NCBI GenBank assembly: GCA_900539465.1
Contig: UQCF01000013.1
Span: forward strand, 10,554-74,553
Length of the DNA stretch: 64,000 nucleotides
From: an uncultured Ruminococcus sp.
GTDB taxonomy: Bacteria > Bacillota > Clostridia > Oscillospirales > Acutalibacteraceae
Direction of reading: 5' to 3'
The notes under the pieces are model-generated. The model was not told the origin of the DNA. It searched no databases and saw only the letters and a list, made by a program, of their open reading frames with translations. The position numbers and the translations under genes were made by a program. Positions 41,846 to 50,523 of this stretch are shown here, piece after piece. Numbering within the stretch: position 1 is the stretch's first letter; each line of letters opens with the position of its first letter.

Positions 41846-41900
41846 TTTTCTAATATGAGTGAACGAGGGGGAAACCTCTCTTTGTATTAGGAGGAATAAG

Positions 41901-42677
41901 ATGAAAGTCGGCGTAGTAGGTTACGGCGTAGTCGGCAAAGCCATGCACAAGCTTTTTCCCGATGCGGCGGTTTATGACGAGCCTTTGAATATCGGCGAAA
42001 GAGCCGAAATAAACAGTTGTGACGTATCTTTTGTATGCGTTCCCTCCCCCATGGCAGACGACGGGAGCTGCGACACTTCGATAGTTGAGGATTGCCTCGG
42101 CTGGATGGAGTCGGACGTCATTGTTTTGCGTTCAACCGTTCCCGTGGGATTCACGGACGCAATGGTTGAGAAAACAGGCAAACACATTGTTTTTCAGCCC
42201 GAATATCTCGGTGAAACGGTGGCTCACCCGTTTGTTGATATGAGCAACCGCGGCTGGGTTTCGCTCGGCGGCGAACGCTACGGCGTTGATAAAGTTATAG
42301 ACCTTTATCACACGGTTTATAATGCGTATATCGAATACCATATAACAGACGCAAAGACCGCAGAGCTTGCAAAATATATGGAAAATTCTTTCTATGCCGT
42401 TAAAGTTACTTTCTGCAACGAAATGTTTGACGTTGCCGAGGCTATGGGCGTTGATTATAACGAGCTCCGCGAGGTTTGGCTTGCGGACCCGAGAATTTGC
42501 AGAAGTCACACGCTTGTTTATCGTAACAAACGCGGCTACAGCGGCAAGTGCCTGCCCAAAGACACAAATGCAATAATTTATCAGGGCAACAAGCTCGGTG
42601 TGGATATGAAGCTTATGGAAAGCGTAAGAGAAAAGAACTATATCTACCACCCCGAACTTAAAAAGCCGACAAAATAA
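41901..42677 (+). CDS. Short UDP-glucose/GDP-mannose dehydrogenase-like protein
   Basis: 258 residues from the ATG with AGGAGG upstream. The Rossmann start MKVGVVGYGVVGKAMHKL, SFVCVPSPM, RSTVPVGFT, FQPEYLGE and AKYMENSFYAVKVTFCNEM match the family. The catalytic-Cys stretch GYSGKCLPKDTNA is intact (about 213-225). True UDP-glucose dehydrogenases are 390-450 residues because of a C-terminal UDP-binding domain; this protein stops after the dimerisation domain. It may use a different or no nucleotide sugar, like similarly short phage-type members. It is monocistronic. Confidence 0.82.
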   Translation: MKVGVVGYGVVGKAMHKLFPDAAVYDEPLNIGERAEINSCDVSFVCVPSPMADDGSCDTSIVEDCLGWMESDVIVLRSTVPVGFTDAMVEKTGKHIVFQPEYLGETVAHPFVDMSNRGWVSLGGERYGVDKVIDLYHTVYNAYIEYHITDAKTAELAKYMENSFYAVKVTFCNEMFDVAEAMGVDYNELREVWLADPRICRSHTLVYRNKRGYSGKCLPKDTNAIIYQGNKLGVDMKLMESVREKNYIYHPELKKPTK

Positions 42678-42697
42678 ACAAATCGGCATATAAAAAA

Positions 42698-42748
42698 CAA
42701 AGCTATAATCCGCATCGGTAAACGCCGAGTGTGAATTATAGCTTTTTC
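42698..42748. repeat. Dispersed terminator-like palindrome, copy 5
   Basis: AAAGCTATAATCCGCA (42699-42714) and TGTGAATTATAGCTTT (42730-42745) pair with two mismatches; the loop carries TCGGTAAACGCCGA, itself a small stem. It lies between two convergent genes. A CGGCATA...stretch at 42683 is A-rich leader to it. Confidence 0.85.
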
Positions 42749-42790
42749 TTTAATGATTAACTTTTTTGCTCTGTATCAAATGCTTTATGT

Positions 42791-43213
42791 TTATGCAAGC
42801 GCTTTGCCGAGAGCTTCGCAAGCCGCGCAGGCTTCGTCATCGGGTGCGTCGTTGCACGTTACGCTGTCGCAGGCAAGAACTGCGCCGTCCTGCGTGCAGG
42901 TCTCCTCCCAGTTTCTCATCCATTCGCCGTCGCCCCAGCCGTATGAGCCGAAAAGCGCAACCTTTTTGCCGCCGAGCTTTGGCTCGCAGGCAATAAACAT
43001 CGGTTCAAATTCGCTCTCTTCAAGCTGTTCAACACCCATTGAGGGACAGCCGAAAGCGATTGCATCAAATCCGTCAACCATATCCTCGGTGAACTCTGCC
43101 GCGGTGTAAGTCGAAACCTCTGCGCCTGCCGCCGCCGCGCCGTCGGCTACCTTTTGCGCCATTGCCTCGGTGTTGCCTGTGCCGCTCCAATAAACTACTG
43201 CTATTTTACTCAT
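42791..43213 (-). CDS. Flavodoxin
   Basis: 140 residues, the size of a short-chain flavodoxin. The phosphate-binding loop YWSGTGNTEAMAQKV (about 8-22), the aromatic-containing 60s loop (FGCPSMGVEQLEES) and the 90s loop (GSYGWGDGEWMRNW) that sandwich FMN are all present. It is a small electron carrier that replaces ferredoxin when iron is scarce. It follows the DUF3793 gene by 39 bases on the same strand, under the promoter with two AGTTAG-N6-CTAACT sites, which fits iron-responsive control. Confidence 0.95.
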   Translation of the reverse strand: MSKIAVVYWSGTGNTEAMAQKVADGAAAAGAEVSTYTAAEFTEDMVDGFDAIAFGCPSMGVEQLEESEFEPMFIACEPKLGGKKVALFGSYGWGDGEWMRNWEETCTQDGAVLACDSVTCNDAPDDEACAACEALGKALA

Positions 43214-43252
43214 AATAAAAACCTCTTTCTTTATAATAATGCCGAGCCTTGC

Positions 43253-43804
43253 CTATGCAGCAACCGTCAGCTGTAATACCGTTCTGCCTTGGCTCCAGAG
43301 CCTTGTGTAGACCTCGGTGCATTTTTTAAACTTGTCAAATGTCTTTTTTGCGCTGCACTCGTCACAATAGACCTTCCAGCAGCCTGTGCATTTGCAGTTT
43401 TTGCCCGAGTTTTGTATAAACCCTATTACATCGCCCAAAGGATAGCCGAGAAAAATGCCTATTTCATGCGGAAAATCGCCGCCCTGTGAAAATCTTTCTT
43501 TTAATTTTTTCAAAACCGCCTCGGTCGAAAAATCCGTATATCCGCATTTTTTCAAAAACGAACGCACTCGCGCGTCTTCTAAAATTTTGCCGAGTGCGCC
43601 TGCTCGGTAGACGTAAACAAGCGCGCTTTTTTCATCTTCTTTAAGCACAAAAAAGCGAATACCCGATGAATACAGCACTCCGCCCCACTCTGATAAATTC
43701 TCTTTCAGCTCGCATTTGCCGCAAAGGGCGCAGTTAAACAAGCTGCCTGTTTTTAACGAAGCCAGCGTAGGGGCACAGTTTTTAATCAGGTATTTTTCAA
43801 ACAT
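43253..43804 (-). CDS. DUF3793 protein, upstream of flavodoxin
   Basis: 183 residues, soluble. The cysteines in FNCALCGKCEL (about 23-33) and the C-terminal CKCTGCWKVYCDEC cluster are notable as possible metal or Fe-S ligands. DUF3793 proteins recur beside flavodoxin or ferrous-iron transport genes in Clostridia; their biochemical role is unknown. AAGGAG precedes the ATG. It is the first gene of a two-gene operon with flavodoxin, under a promoter flanked by two metal-regulator-type operators. Confidence 0.85.
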   Translation of the reverse strand: MFEKYLIKNCAPTLASLKTGSLFNCALCGKCELKENLSEWGGVLYSSGIRFFVLKEDEKSALVYVYRAGALGKILEDARVRSFLKKCGYTDFSTEAVLKKLKERFSQGGDFPHEIGIFLGYPLGDVIGFIQNSGKNCKCTGCWKVYCDECSAKKTFDKFKKCTEVYTRLWSQGRTVLQLTVAA

Positions 43805-43815
43805 AAATTTCTCCT

Positions 43816-43907
43816 TTAGTTAGTCACAGCTAACTTATGGGCTCAAAATCGGCGGCTTAGTTAGTTGCCGCTAACTGTATAATAGCATACATGGTTATTG
43901 TTGTCAA
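43816..43907 (-). promoter_or_regulatory. DUF3793-flavodoxin promoter with two AGTTAG-N6-CTAACT operators
   Basis: On the minus strand TTGACA (43902-43907), a 17-base spacer and TATTAT (43879-43884). Directly downstream lies operator B: AGTTAG (43859-43864), six bases, CTAACT (43871-43876). Operator A follows near the ribosome binding site: AGTTAG (43818-43823), six bases, CTAACT (43830-43835). The sites resemble DtxR/IdeR-type iron boxes (TTAGGTTAG...CTAACCTAA). The same motif recurs at 49460 and 49505. Confidence 0.8.
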
Positions 43908-43976
43908 TACGCTTTTACAAAAAATTATTCGGCACTGCTGTTTATCGTTTTCTTTTGCATTTGCAGCCGCAAGCAA

Positions 43977-44022
43977 AAAAGCTATAACCGCACAGGCAAC
44001 CGCCAATGTGATTATAGCTTTA
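43977..44022. repeat. Dispersed terminator-like palindrome, copy 6
   Basis: AAAGCTATAACCGCACA (43978-43994) and TGTGATTATAGCTTT (44007-44021) form the stem with a short GGCAACCGCCAA-type loop. It lies 13 bases beyond the dCMP deaminase stop codon, on the minus strand. Confidence 0.8.
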
Positions 44023-44034
44023 ATCAGGCTGATA

Positions 44035-44535
44035 TTATATAAGGTTTTCGCTGAAATCTATTTCTATCTTTTTGTGGTCTATGCGTATCTGCTCATATTT
44101 GACCCCGGCAGCGTCAAACATTCTTTTAGATGAGCGCACGCTGTCGCTTTTGCCGTATTTATCCGAAATATAAAGCACCTTTTTTATGCCGCTTTGAATT
44201 ATCGCCTTTGCACACTCACAGCAAGGGAAAAGCGCAACATAAATCGAGCAGCCCTCAAGGCTTGTGCCGCGGTTGTTGAGTATTGCATTGAGCTCCGCAT
44301 GGCAAACATAGGGGTACTTTGTCTCATAGCTGTTTTCGCCCTCGCGCTCCCAGGGGAACTCATCGTCACTGCAGCCTATCGGCAGACCGTTGTAGCCTAT
44401 CGACATTATTTTTTTGCTCTCGTTGACTATGCACGCGCCGACCTGCGTGTTCGGGTCCTTGCTCCTCTTTGCCGCGAGCAGCGCTATCCCCATAAAATAT
44501 TCGTCCCACGAGATATAATCTTTGCGTTTTGGCAT
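44035..44535 (-). CDS. Deoxycytidylate (dCMP) deaminase family protein
   Basis: 166 residues. The zinc motifs are VCHAELNAILN (His-Ala-Glu, about 78-88) and FPCCECAKAII (Cys-x-x-Cys). GACIVNESKKIMSIGYNGLPIGC and the long loop after it match dCMP deaminase/ComEB. It makes dUMP for thymidylate synthesis, allosterically controlled by dCTP and dTTP in characterised members. GGGG precedes the ATG. It is monocistronic and divergent from secA. Confidence 0.95.
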   Translation of the reverse strand: MPKRKDYISWDEYFMGIALLAAKRSKDPNTQVGACIVNESKKIMSIGYNGLPIGCSDDEFPWEREGENSYETKYPYVCHAELNAILNNRGTSLEGCSIYVALFPCCECAKAIIQSGIKKVLYISDKYGKSDSVRSSKRMFDAAGVKYEQIRIDHKKIEIDFSENLI

Positions 44536-44623
44536 AAAAAGACCCCTTTTCGGCGGATTTATAATGCTATTCTATCACAGACAAATAAATTTTTCAACAA
44601 TCTGTAAATTTTATAAAAACCGA

Positions 44624-44652
44624 TTGTATAAAATTTTTATTCGTGATATAAT
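44624..44652 (+). promoter_or_regulatory. secA promoter
   Basis: TTGTAT (44624-44629), a 17-base spacer and TATAAT (44647-44652), about 75 bases before the ATG at 44728, which has AAGGAGAG upstream. Confidence 0.75.
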
Positions 44653-44727
44653 TAAACGGTTAATATTGTACATTTGCGGCTCAGCCGCGTTAAGCACAGC
44701 AGATTTCTATAAAGTAAGGAGAGCAAT

Positions 44728-47466
44728 ATGGGTTTAGTAAAATTACTTTTCGGGGATTACTCCAAAAAAGAAGTCAAAAGAGTTACTCCGTTAAAAAACA
44801 AGGTTCTTGCCCTTGAAGAAGAGTATGCCGCTCTTTCGGACAGAGACCTTCAGGCAAAAACTCCCGAGTTTAAAGAGAGACTCAAAAACGGCGAAACGCT
44901 TGACGATATTTTGCCGGAGGCTTTTGCCGCCTGCCGCGAGGCTTCGTGGCGTGTGCTCGGCATGAAGCACTTCCCGGTTCAGATAATCGGCGGCATCATT
45001 TTGCACCAGGGCAGAATCGCCGAGATGAGAACAGGTGAAGGCAAAACGCTCGTTGCAACTCTGCCGGCATACCTCAACGCTCTTTCGGGTGACGGCGTTC
45101 ACATTGTTACCGTCAACGATTATCTTGCGCGCCGCGACTCGGAGTGGATGGGCAAGGTCTATCGCTTCATGGGTCTTTCGGTCGGTCTTATCGTTCACGG
45201 CCTCACCAATGAAGAGAGACAGGCGGCTTACAACGCCGACATAACCTACGGCACAAACAACGAGATGGGCTTTGACTATCTTCGTGACAACATGGTTCCC
45301 TACAAAGAGCAAAAGGTTCAGCGCGGTCATAACTTTGCCGTTGTGGACGAGGTTGACTCGATTCTTATTGATGAAGCGAGAACACCGCTTATCATATCCG
45401 GCAGAGGCGACCAGTCAACAGAGCTTTATACAATGGCTAATAACTTTGCCATGACCCTTAAAATGTCAAAGGTTAAAGAGATTCAGTCCAAAGAAAACGC
45501 AGAGGACGTTGCGGACGGCGACTTTATTGTTGATGAAAAAGCAAGAACCGCAACCCTTACAAAATCCGGCGTTGAAAAGGCGGAGAAATATTTTAATCTT
45601 GATAACCTCATGGACGCCGAAAACATGACAATTCAGCACCACATCAACCAGGCAATCAAGGCAATCGGCGTTATGCAAAGAGACATTGACTATGTTGTTA
45701 AAGACAATCAGGTGCTTATTGTTGATGAATTTACCGGCCGTATCATGCTCGGCAGACGCTATAACGAGGGCCTGCACCAGGCAATCGAGGCAAAAGAGGG
45801 CGTTAAGGTTGAACATGAGAGCAAAACTCTTGCAACAATCACTTTCCAAAACTACTTCCGCCTTTACAAAAAGCTTTCGGGTATGACGGGTACGGCAATG
45901 ACCGAGAGCCAGGAGTTTAACGAAATCTACTCTCTCGACGTTGTAGAAATACCCACCAACAAGCCGATGATTCGTCAGGATTACCCGGATGTTGTTTATA
46001 AAACAGAAAAAGCCAAGTACGAGGCAATAATCAAGCAGGTTATCGAGTGCCACGAAAAAGGTCAGCCCGTGCTTGTAGGTACTATATCAATCGAAAAATC
46101 AGAGGTTCTCAGCAAGCTTCTTAAAATGCGCGGCATTAAGCATGAGGTGCTCAACGCCAAGTTCCACGATAAAGAGGCAGAAATCGTTGCCCAGGCAGGT
46201 AAGTTCGGCGCGGTCACAATCGCAACAAACATGGCAGGCCGCGGTACCGATATTATGCTCGGCGGTAACTCCGAATTTTTGGCAAAGGCAGAGATGCGCC
46301 GCCTCGGATATTCCGAAGAATTGATTGTTGAAGCAACCGGCTTTGCAGAGACAGACAACGAAGATATAATCAAGGCGAGAGAAGAATATCAAAACCTTGA
46401 GAAAAAATATAAAGACACCATTAAGGACGAGGCGGACAAAGTTCGCGAGGCGGGCGGTTTATTCATAATCGGCACAGAGCGCCACGACTCACGCCGAATA
46501 GACAACCAGCTGCGCGGACGTGCCGGCAGACAGGGCGACCCCGGTGCAAGCCGCTTCTATCTCTCGCTTGAGGACGACCTTATGAGGCTCTTCGGCGGTG
46601 AGAGACTGTCTAACATGATGAACGCACTCAACACCCCCGATGATATGCCGATAGAGTCAAAGATGGTTTCAAAATCCATCGAGAGTGCGCAGAAGAAGAA
46701 AGAGGGTCAGAACTTCGCAATCAGAAAGAACACCCTCCAGTACGACGACGTTATGAACCGCCAGAGAGAGCTCATCTACGGTCAGCGTAACAGAGTTCTT
46801 GACGGTGAGGAGTTAAAGCCCGCAATCCTCAAGATGATGGAAGAAACCATAAACGAATCGGTAGACTTCTATTGCTCCGACGCTTTGCCCAAGGAGGAAT
46901 GGAATGTTGCGGGTCTTCGTAGCAAATTCAAGGGCTGGCTCACAACCGATGACGACTTCCCGAATGACGAACTTGACAGAGAAGAGACAAAGAAAACGCT
47001 CTATGAGCGCGGCGAGGCTCTTTATAACGAGAGAGAGCAGGAGCTCGGCGACGAAATAATGAGAAGCCTTGAAAGAATGGTACTTCTCAGAAACGTTGAC
47101 TCCAAGTGGATGGATCACATCGACAACATGGACGAGCTGAGAAGAGGTATAGGTCTGAGAGCCTACGGTCAGCAAGACCCGATCGTTGCCTACCGTATGG
47201 AAAGCTACGATATGTTTGACGAAATGAGCGAATCCATAAGAGAAGAAACAGTCAGACAGATGCTCACCATTCGCATAAAAACAAAAGAAGAAACCGAAAG
47301 AAAGCAGACCGCTAAAATAACAAGCGAGTCCGGTGCTTCGGACGGAAGCGAAAAAGGCAGAACCGTCAGAAAGGGCAAAAAAGTAGGCCCTAACGACCCC
47401 TGCCCCTGCGGCAGCGGCAAAAAGTATAAAAAATGCTGCGGCGCTCCCGGTAAAAAGACAGACTGA
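44728..47466 (+). CDS. secA: Protein translocase ATPase SecA
   Basis: 912 residues. The DEAD motor has MRTGEGKTLVATLPAYL (Walker A), VVDEVDSILIDEARTPLI (Walker B) and the preprotein cross-linking domain inserted between about 220 and 360. The second motor domain includes TNMAGRGTDIMLGG and IDNQLRGRAGRQGD. The helical scaffold follows, and the C-terminus carries the zinc-binding SEC-C motif CPCGSGKKYKKCCG. It drives secretion of the signal-peptide proteins in this window (protease, lipase-like, phosphoesterase). Standard length for Clostridia. Confidence 0.98.
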   Translation: MGLVKLLFGDYSKKEVKRVTPLKNKVLALEEEYAALSDRDLQAKTPEFKERLKNGETLDDILPEAFAACREASWRVLGMKHFPVQIIGGIILHQGRIAEMRTGEGKTLVATLPAYLNALSGDGVHIVTVNDYLARRDSEWMGKVYRFMGLSVGLIVHGLTNEERQAAYNADITYGTNNEMGFDYLRDNMVPYKEQKVQRGHNFAVVDEVDSILIDEARTPLIISGRGDQSTELYTMANNFAMTLKMSKVKEIQSKENAEDVADGDFIVDEKARTATLTKSGVEKAEKYFNLDNLMDAENMTIQHHINQAIKAIGVMQRDIDYVVKDNQVLIVDEFTGRIMLGRRYNEGLHQAIEAKEGVKVEHESKTLATITFQNYFRLYKKLSGMTGTAMTESQEFNEIYSLDVVEIPTNKPMIRQDYPDVVYKTEKAKYEAIIKQVIECHEKGQPVLVGTISIEKSEVLSKLLKMRGIKHEVLNAKFHDKEAEIVAQAGKFGAVTIATNMAGRGTDIMLGGNSEFLAKAEMRRLGYSEELIVEATGFAETDNEDIIKAREEYQNLEKKYKDTIKDEADKVREAGGLFIIGTERHDSRRIDNQLRGRAGRQGDPGASRFYLSLEDDLMRLFGGERLSNMMNALNTPDDMPIESKMVSKSIESAQKKKEGQNFAIRKNTLQYDDVMNRQRELIYGQRNRVLDGEELKPAILKMMEETINESVDFYCSDALPKEEWNVAGLRSKFKGWLTTDDDFPNDELDREETKKTLYERGEALYNEREQELGDEIMRSLERMVLLRNVDSKWMDHIDNMDELRRGIGLRAYGQQDPIVAYRMESYDMFDEMSESIREETVRQMLTIRIKTKEETERKQTAKITSESGASDGSEKGRTVRKGKKVGPNDPCPCGSGKKYKKCCGAPGKKTD

Positions 47467-47502
47467 TTGAGCTGCCGATAAATTCGGCACAACCTTAAAT
47501 TA

Positions 47503-47559
47503 AAAAGCTATGATTCGCAAACGGCGGCTAAAATATACCGAATGTGAATTATAGCTTTA
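47503..47559. repeat. Dispersed terminator-like palindrome, copy 7
   Basis: AAAGCTATGATTCGCA (47504-47519) and TGTGAATTATAGCTTT (47543-47558) pair with two imperfect positions. A separate TGCCGA-TAAAT-TCGGCA stem (about 47473-47489) lies between it and the secA stop codon, so secA is followed by two hairpins in series. Confidence 0.83.
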
Positions 47560-47585
47560 CTTCTTAATGACGCACGGTATTGTTC

Positions 47586-47614
47586 TTGACAATGTTTTTT
47601 TGCTTTGCTAAAAT
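47586..47614 (+). promoter_or_regulatory. Promoter of the secreted phosphoesterase gene
   Basis: TTGACA (47586-47591), a 17-base spacer and TAAAAT (47609-47614), 34 bases before the GTG start. Confidence 0.75.
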
Positions 47615-47647
47615 AAGACCTATCATAAAACAAAGGCGGTAATAAAA

Positions 47648-49360
47648 GTGAAAAAATTTATTTGCATCGTTCTTGCGCTCACGCTTGTTTTCGGCTCATC
47701 CCTTGCCATCGGGGCTTTTGCAAAAGAGGACGAAAAAGCAACGGGTTTTGCCGTAGCTTCGGATATTCACTATGTCACACCCACCAAAAATGCGGATTCC
47801 ACACCTGCGGACGAGGGAATAGAAACCACCTTTAACTCGGAGGGCGATTCGCTTTATAATCAGAGCGGCTTTATCATTGACGAGTTTTTGCGGCAGTGCG
47901 CCGAAAACCCCGATTGCCGCTTTGTGCTGATAACGGGCGACCTCGCAACTCACGGCAGAGATTTTGCCTCAGAGCATGAGGCTCTTGCCGCAAAATTCAG
48001 AAAATTTGAAAACGAAACCGGCAAACAGGTCTATGTTATAAACGGCAATCACGACAATACCTCAAAGGGCGTTATAAGCCACAAGGAGTTTGTCTCGATT
48101 TATCACGAGTTCGGTTATGACGAGGCTCTTTCCACCGATGAGGGGACCTGCTCATACAGCGTCAATTTAGACGATGAGTACACCCTTGTCGCCTTTGATT
48201 CCTGCGACGAGAGATACAGAGTTGTACCCAACAACGACCTTTCGAGAATGAATTGGGCAGTTAAGCAAATCAGAAAAGCCAAATCAGAAGGCCGCAAGGT
48301 CATTATGATAATGCACCACAATCTTTTGGAGCATAACCCCTATCAAAAAATCACAGAGAAAAATTATGTTGTCGATACACCCTATTCGTTTGCGGGGCTG
48401 CTTGCCGACCTCGGCGTAAAGCTTGTTTTTACGGGTCATACACACAGAGAGAACGTCACGTCATACACAAGCTTTGCAGGCAACACGGTTTATGATTTTT
48501 CTATGCCGAGCCTCGGCAATTTTCCGGCTGAGTATAAATTTGTTAAAATAACCGATGAAGAAATAAATTACGAAACCAAAAAAATAGAGCATATTGACGC
48601 AGATAAGCTTTCCGAAGTCTGCAAGGGCTTCAGCGATGAGGATATTGCTCTTATGAAAAACGATTTTCAGCAGTACACATGGAATAAATCGTTTAAATAT
48701 TATTCCGAAACACTCAGTGAAGATATTTCGCCCGAGCTTCTCGGCGTTGAGGAATCAAGCGCGCTTTACGGCAGGCTGAAGCTTGTCACGGACGGAATAA
48801 AAGAGATGTTCAACACGCCGATTTATGCCGAGGGCGGTATTCGTGATCAGGCGGCAGAGTACGGGCTTACCGTTCCGCAGAGCGATTATCAAACGCTTTG
48901 CGAGGCACTGACCACCGCCGTGCTCAGGTGCAAAATAGGCGAAAAGGTCTATTCGCAGGATTCGGACGACTTTAATCTGATTATAAAGCTCCTCGCTTTT
49001 TCTGTTCGCAAGTCTGCGGCAGACGCGGCGGACGAAGATATATTATCCGATGCCAACGCACTTTTGCAAAAGCTCGGCTACAACGGAACGGTTGCCGACA
49101 ATATGCTCAAAAACTTCAGCGAAAAATACGGCTATGCAACACCGGAGGAAAAAGAAGCTCTCTCGGTTGCGTTTGCCATTTTCGGCGGATATTGCAGCGA
49201 AACAGACGGAGTGGATAACCGCAGCGGAACAATCCCCGGCTACGGAATAAAAGAGGGAACGCCGAATAAATTTGTTGTGATGTTTGAAAACACGGCGCAC
49301 GAAATTATAAAAATAATCAAAAAGCTGCTCTCGGTTTTTGTTCCGATGCCCATAAAATAA
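47648..49360 (+). CDS. Secreted metallophosphoesterase
   Basis: 570 residues from a GTG start with AGGCGG upstream. The signal peptide (KKFICIVLALTLVFGSSLAIG) ends at about residue 24 (GAFAKED). The calcineurin-like active site is complete: VASDIHYVT (Asp-x-His), LITGDLATHG, VINGNHDNTS, IMIMHHNLLEH and VFTGHTHREN. The C-terminal ~270 residues are a helical domain not shared by the core family. It probably cleaves phosphate esters outside the cell; substrate unknown. It is monocistronic between its promoter and a strong terminator. Confidence 0.92.
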   Translation: MKKFICIVLALTLVFGSSLAIGAFAKEDEKATGFAVASDIHYVTPTKNADSTPADEGIETTFNSEGDSLYNQSGFIIDEFLRQCAENPDCRFVLITGDLATHGRDFASEHEALAAKFRKFENETGKQVYVINGNHDNTSKGVISHKEFVSIYHEFGYDEALSTDEGTCSYSVNLDDEYTLVAFDSCDERYRVVPNNDLSRMNWAVKQIRKAKSEGRKVIMIMHHNLLEHNPYQKITEKNYVVDTPYSFAGLLADLGVKLVFTGHTHRENVTSYTSFAGNTVYDFSMPSLGNFPAEYKFVKITDEEINYETKKIEHIDADKLSEVCKGFSDEDIALMKNDFQQYTWNKSFKYYSETLSEDISPELLGVEESSALYGRLKLVTDGIKEMFNTPIYAEGGIRDQAAEYGLTVPQSDYQTLCEALTTAVLRCKIGEKVYSQDSDDFNLIIKLLAFSVRKSAADAADEDILSDANALLQKLGYNGTVADNMLKNFSEKYGYATPEEKEALSVAFAIFGGYCSETDGVDNRSGTIPGYGIKEGTPNKFVVMFENTAHEIIKIIKKLLSVFVPMPIK

Positions 49361-49374
49361 ATAAATTATATGCA

Positions 49375-49420
49375 GGTTACCCGTCAAACGCAAAAAGCTT
49401 TGGCGGGTAACCTTATTTTT
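49375..49420 (+). terminator. Terminator of the phosphoesterase gene
   Basis: GGTTACCCG (49375-49383) and CGGGTAACC (49404-49412) are perfectly complementary, followed by TTATTTTT. The T-tract abuts the next promoter. Confidence 0.9.
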
Positions 49421-49422
49421 GC

Positions 49423-49522
49423 TTGACTTTTATGGCAAAAGGTTTATAATAAAACTGTGGTTAGCTCTCACTAACTAAATGTGGGAGCATATTTTAAAGC
49501 TATGAGTTAGTCAAATCTAACT
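49423..49522 (+). promoter_or_regulatory. HMA/ABC exporter operon promoter with two AGTTAG-N6-CTAACT operators
   Basis: TTGACT (49423-49428), a 16-base spacer and TATAAT (49445-49450). Operator C: GTTAG (49460-49464), six bases, CTAAC (49471-49475), directly after the -10. Operator D: AGTTAG (49505-49510), six bases, CTAACT (49517-49522), just before the AAAGGAG ribosome site. The geometry is identical to the flavodoxin promoter: one site over the transcription start and one near the ribosome site. Confidence 0.8.
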
Positions 49523-49538
49523 AAAGGAGTTGAGTTAT

Positions 49539-49796
49539 ATGCAAAAAATCACGCTTAAAATAGGCGGCATGGCGTGCGGAATGTGCGAGGCGCATATCAA
49601 CGACGCCGTAAGAGAAAATTTCAAAGTCAAAAAGGTCACGTCGTCCCACGGCAAGGGGCTGACCGAGATAATATGCGAAAACGATATTGACGAGGAAAGC
49701 CTTAAATCCGTCATTCAAAAAACGGGCTACCGATTGATTGAGATAACCAAAGAGCCTTATGAGAAAAAGGGCTTTTCGCTGTTTCATAAAAAATAA
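49539..49796 (+). CDS. Heavy-metal-associated (HMA) domain protein
   Basis: 85 residues, one HMA ferredoxin-like fold. GGMACGMCEAHI holds the metal-binding pair Cys13/Cys16. It starts at the ATG nine bases after AAAGGAG. Stand-alone HMA proteins act as metallochaperones or metal sensors; the C-terminus is basic (YEKKGFSLFHKK). It is the first gene of an operon with an ABC exporter (12-base gap) under two metal-type operators. Whether it binds copper, iron or another metal is not decidable from the sequence. Confidence 0.9.
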   Translation: MQKITLKIGGMACGMCEAHINDAVRENFKVKKVTSSHGKGLTEIICENDIDEESLKSVIQKTGYRLIEITKEPYEKKGFSLFHKK

Positions 49797-49808
49797 GAGA
49801 GGTGCATT

Positions 49809-50510
49809 ATGGAGATTGTAAAATTTGATAAAGTCAGCCGCATCTACACAAGCGGCGACCATGAGCTTCGCGCTCTTGACAATGTGGATATGACGTTGGA
49901 CGAGGGCAAATTCGTTGTTATTCTCGGCCCCAGCGGTGCGGGCAAAAGCACTCTTTTGAATTTGCTCGGCGGGCTTGACAGTCCTACGGACGGAAAAATA
50001 TTTGTTGAGGGCAAAGATATTTCAAAGCTCTCGGACGACGAGCTTGCGGACTACCGCGCGCAGACTGTTGGTTTTGTTTTTCAGTTTTATAACCTTGTGC
50101 CCACCCTCACGGTGCATGAGAATGTCGCGCTTGTAAAAGAAATTGTGCCAAACTCCTTTTCGGCAACAAAAATGATAGAAGAGGTCGGCCTTTCCGACCA
50201 TTTAAAAAACTTTCCGGCAGAGCTCTCCGGCGGAGAGCAGCAGAGGGTTTCTATTGCGCGTGCGCTTGCAAAAAATCCTAAAATTCTGCTTTGCGACGAG
50301 CCGACGGGTGCGCTGGATTCCGAAACGGGCGTAATGGTTTTGAAACTGCTTCTTAAAATGGCGCGCGAATACGGCAAAACTATTGTTATTGTTACTCACA
50401 ACCAAAACATTGCCAAAATGGCAGATGTTGTTTTGCGCGTTAAAAACGGAAAAATCATCGCAAAAGAAGAGCAGCCCGATCCCTTGAGCGCAGACGATAT
50501 AGATTGGTAA
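49809..50510 (+). CDS. ABC transporter ATP-binding protein (MacB/LolD-like)
   Basis: 233 residues. Walker A GPSGAGKSTLLNLLGGLD (about 38-55), Q-loop FVFQFYNLVP, signature LSGGEQQRVSIARAL and Walker B ILLCDEPTGALD are intact. The LxxLGGLDxPxxG sequence marks the FtsE/MacB/LolD class that partners with FtsX-like permeases. The permease gene begins 13 bases later. With the HMA gene upstream it forms a three-gene operon, regulated by the AGTTAG sites. Confidence 0.95.
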   Translation: MEIVKFDKVSRIYTSGDHELRALDNVDMTLDEGKFVVILGPSGAGKSTLLNLLGGLDSPTDGKIFVEGKDISKLSDDELADYRAQTVGFVFQFYNLVPTLTVHENVALVKEIVPNSFSATKMIEEVGLSDHLKNFPAELSGGEQQRVSIARALAKNPKILLCDEPTGALDSETGVMVLKLLLKMAREYGKTIVIVTHNQNIAKMADVVLRVKNGKIIAKEEQPDPLSADDIDW

Positions 50511-50523
50511 AAGGGGTGAACAT

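Noticed and set aside
46813..47490. 225-codon minus-strand frame within secA
   Set aside because: Entirely antisense to secA, which is beyond doubt, with no ribosome binding site.
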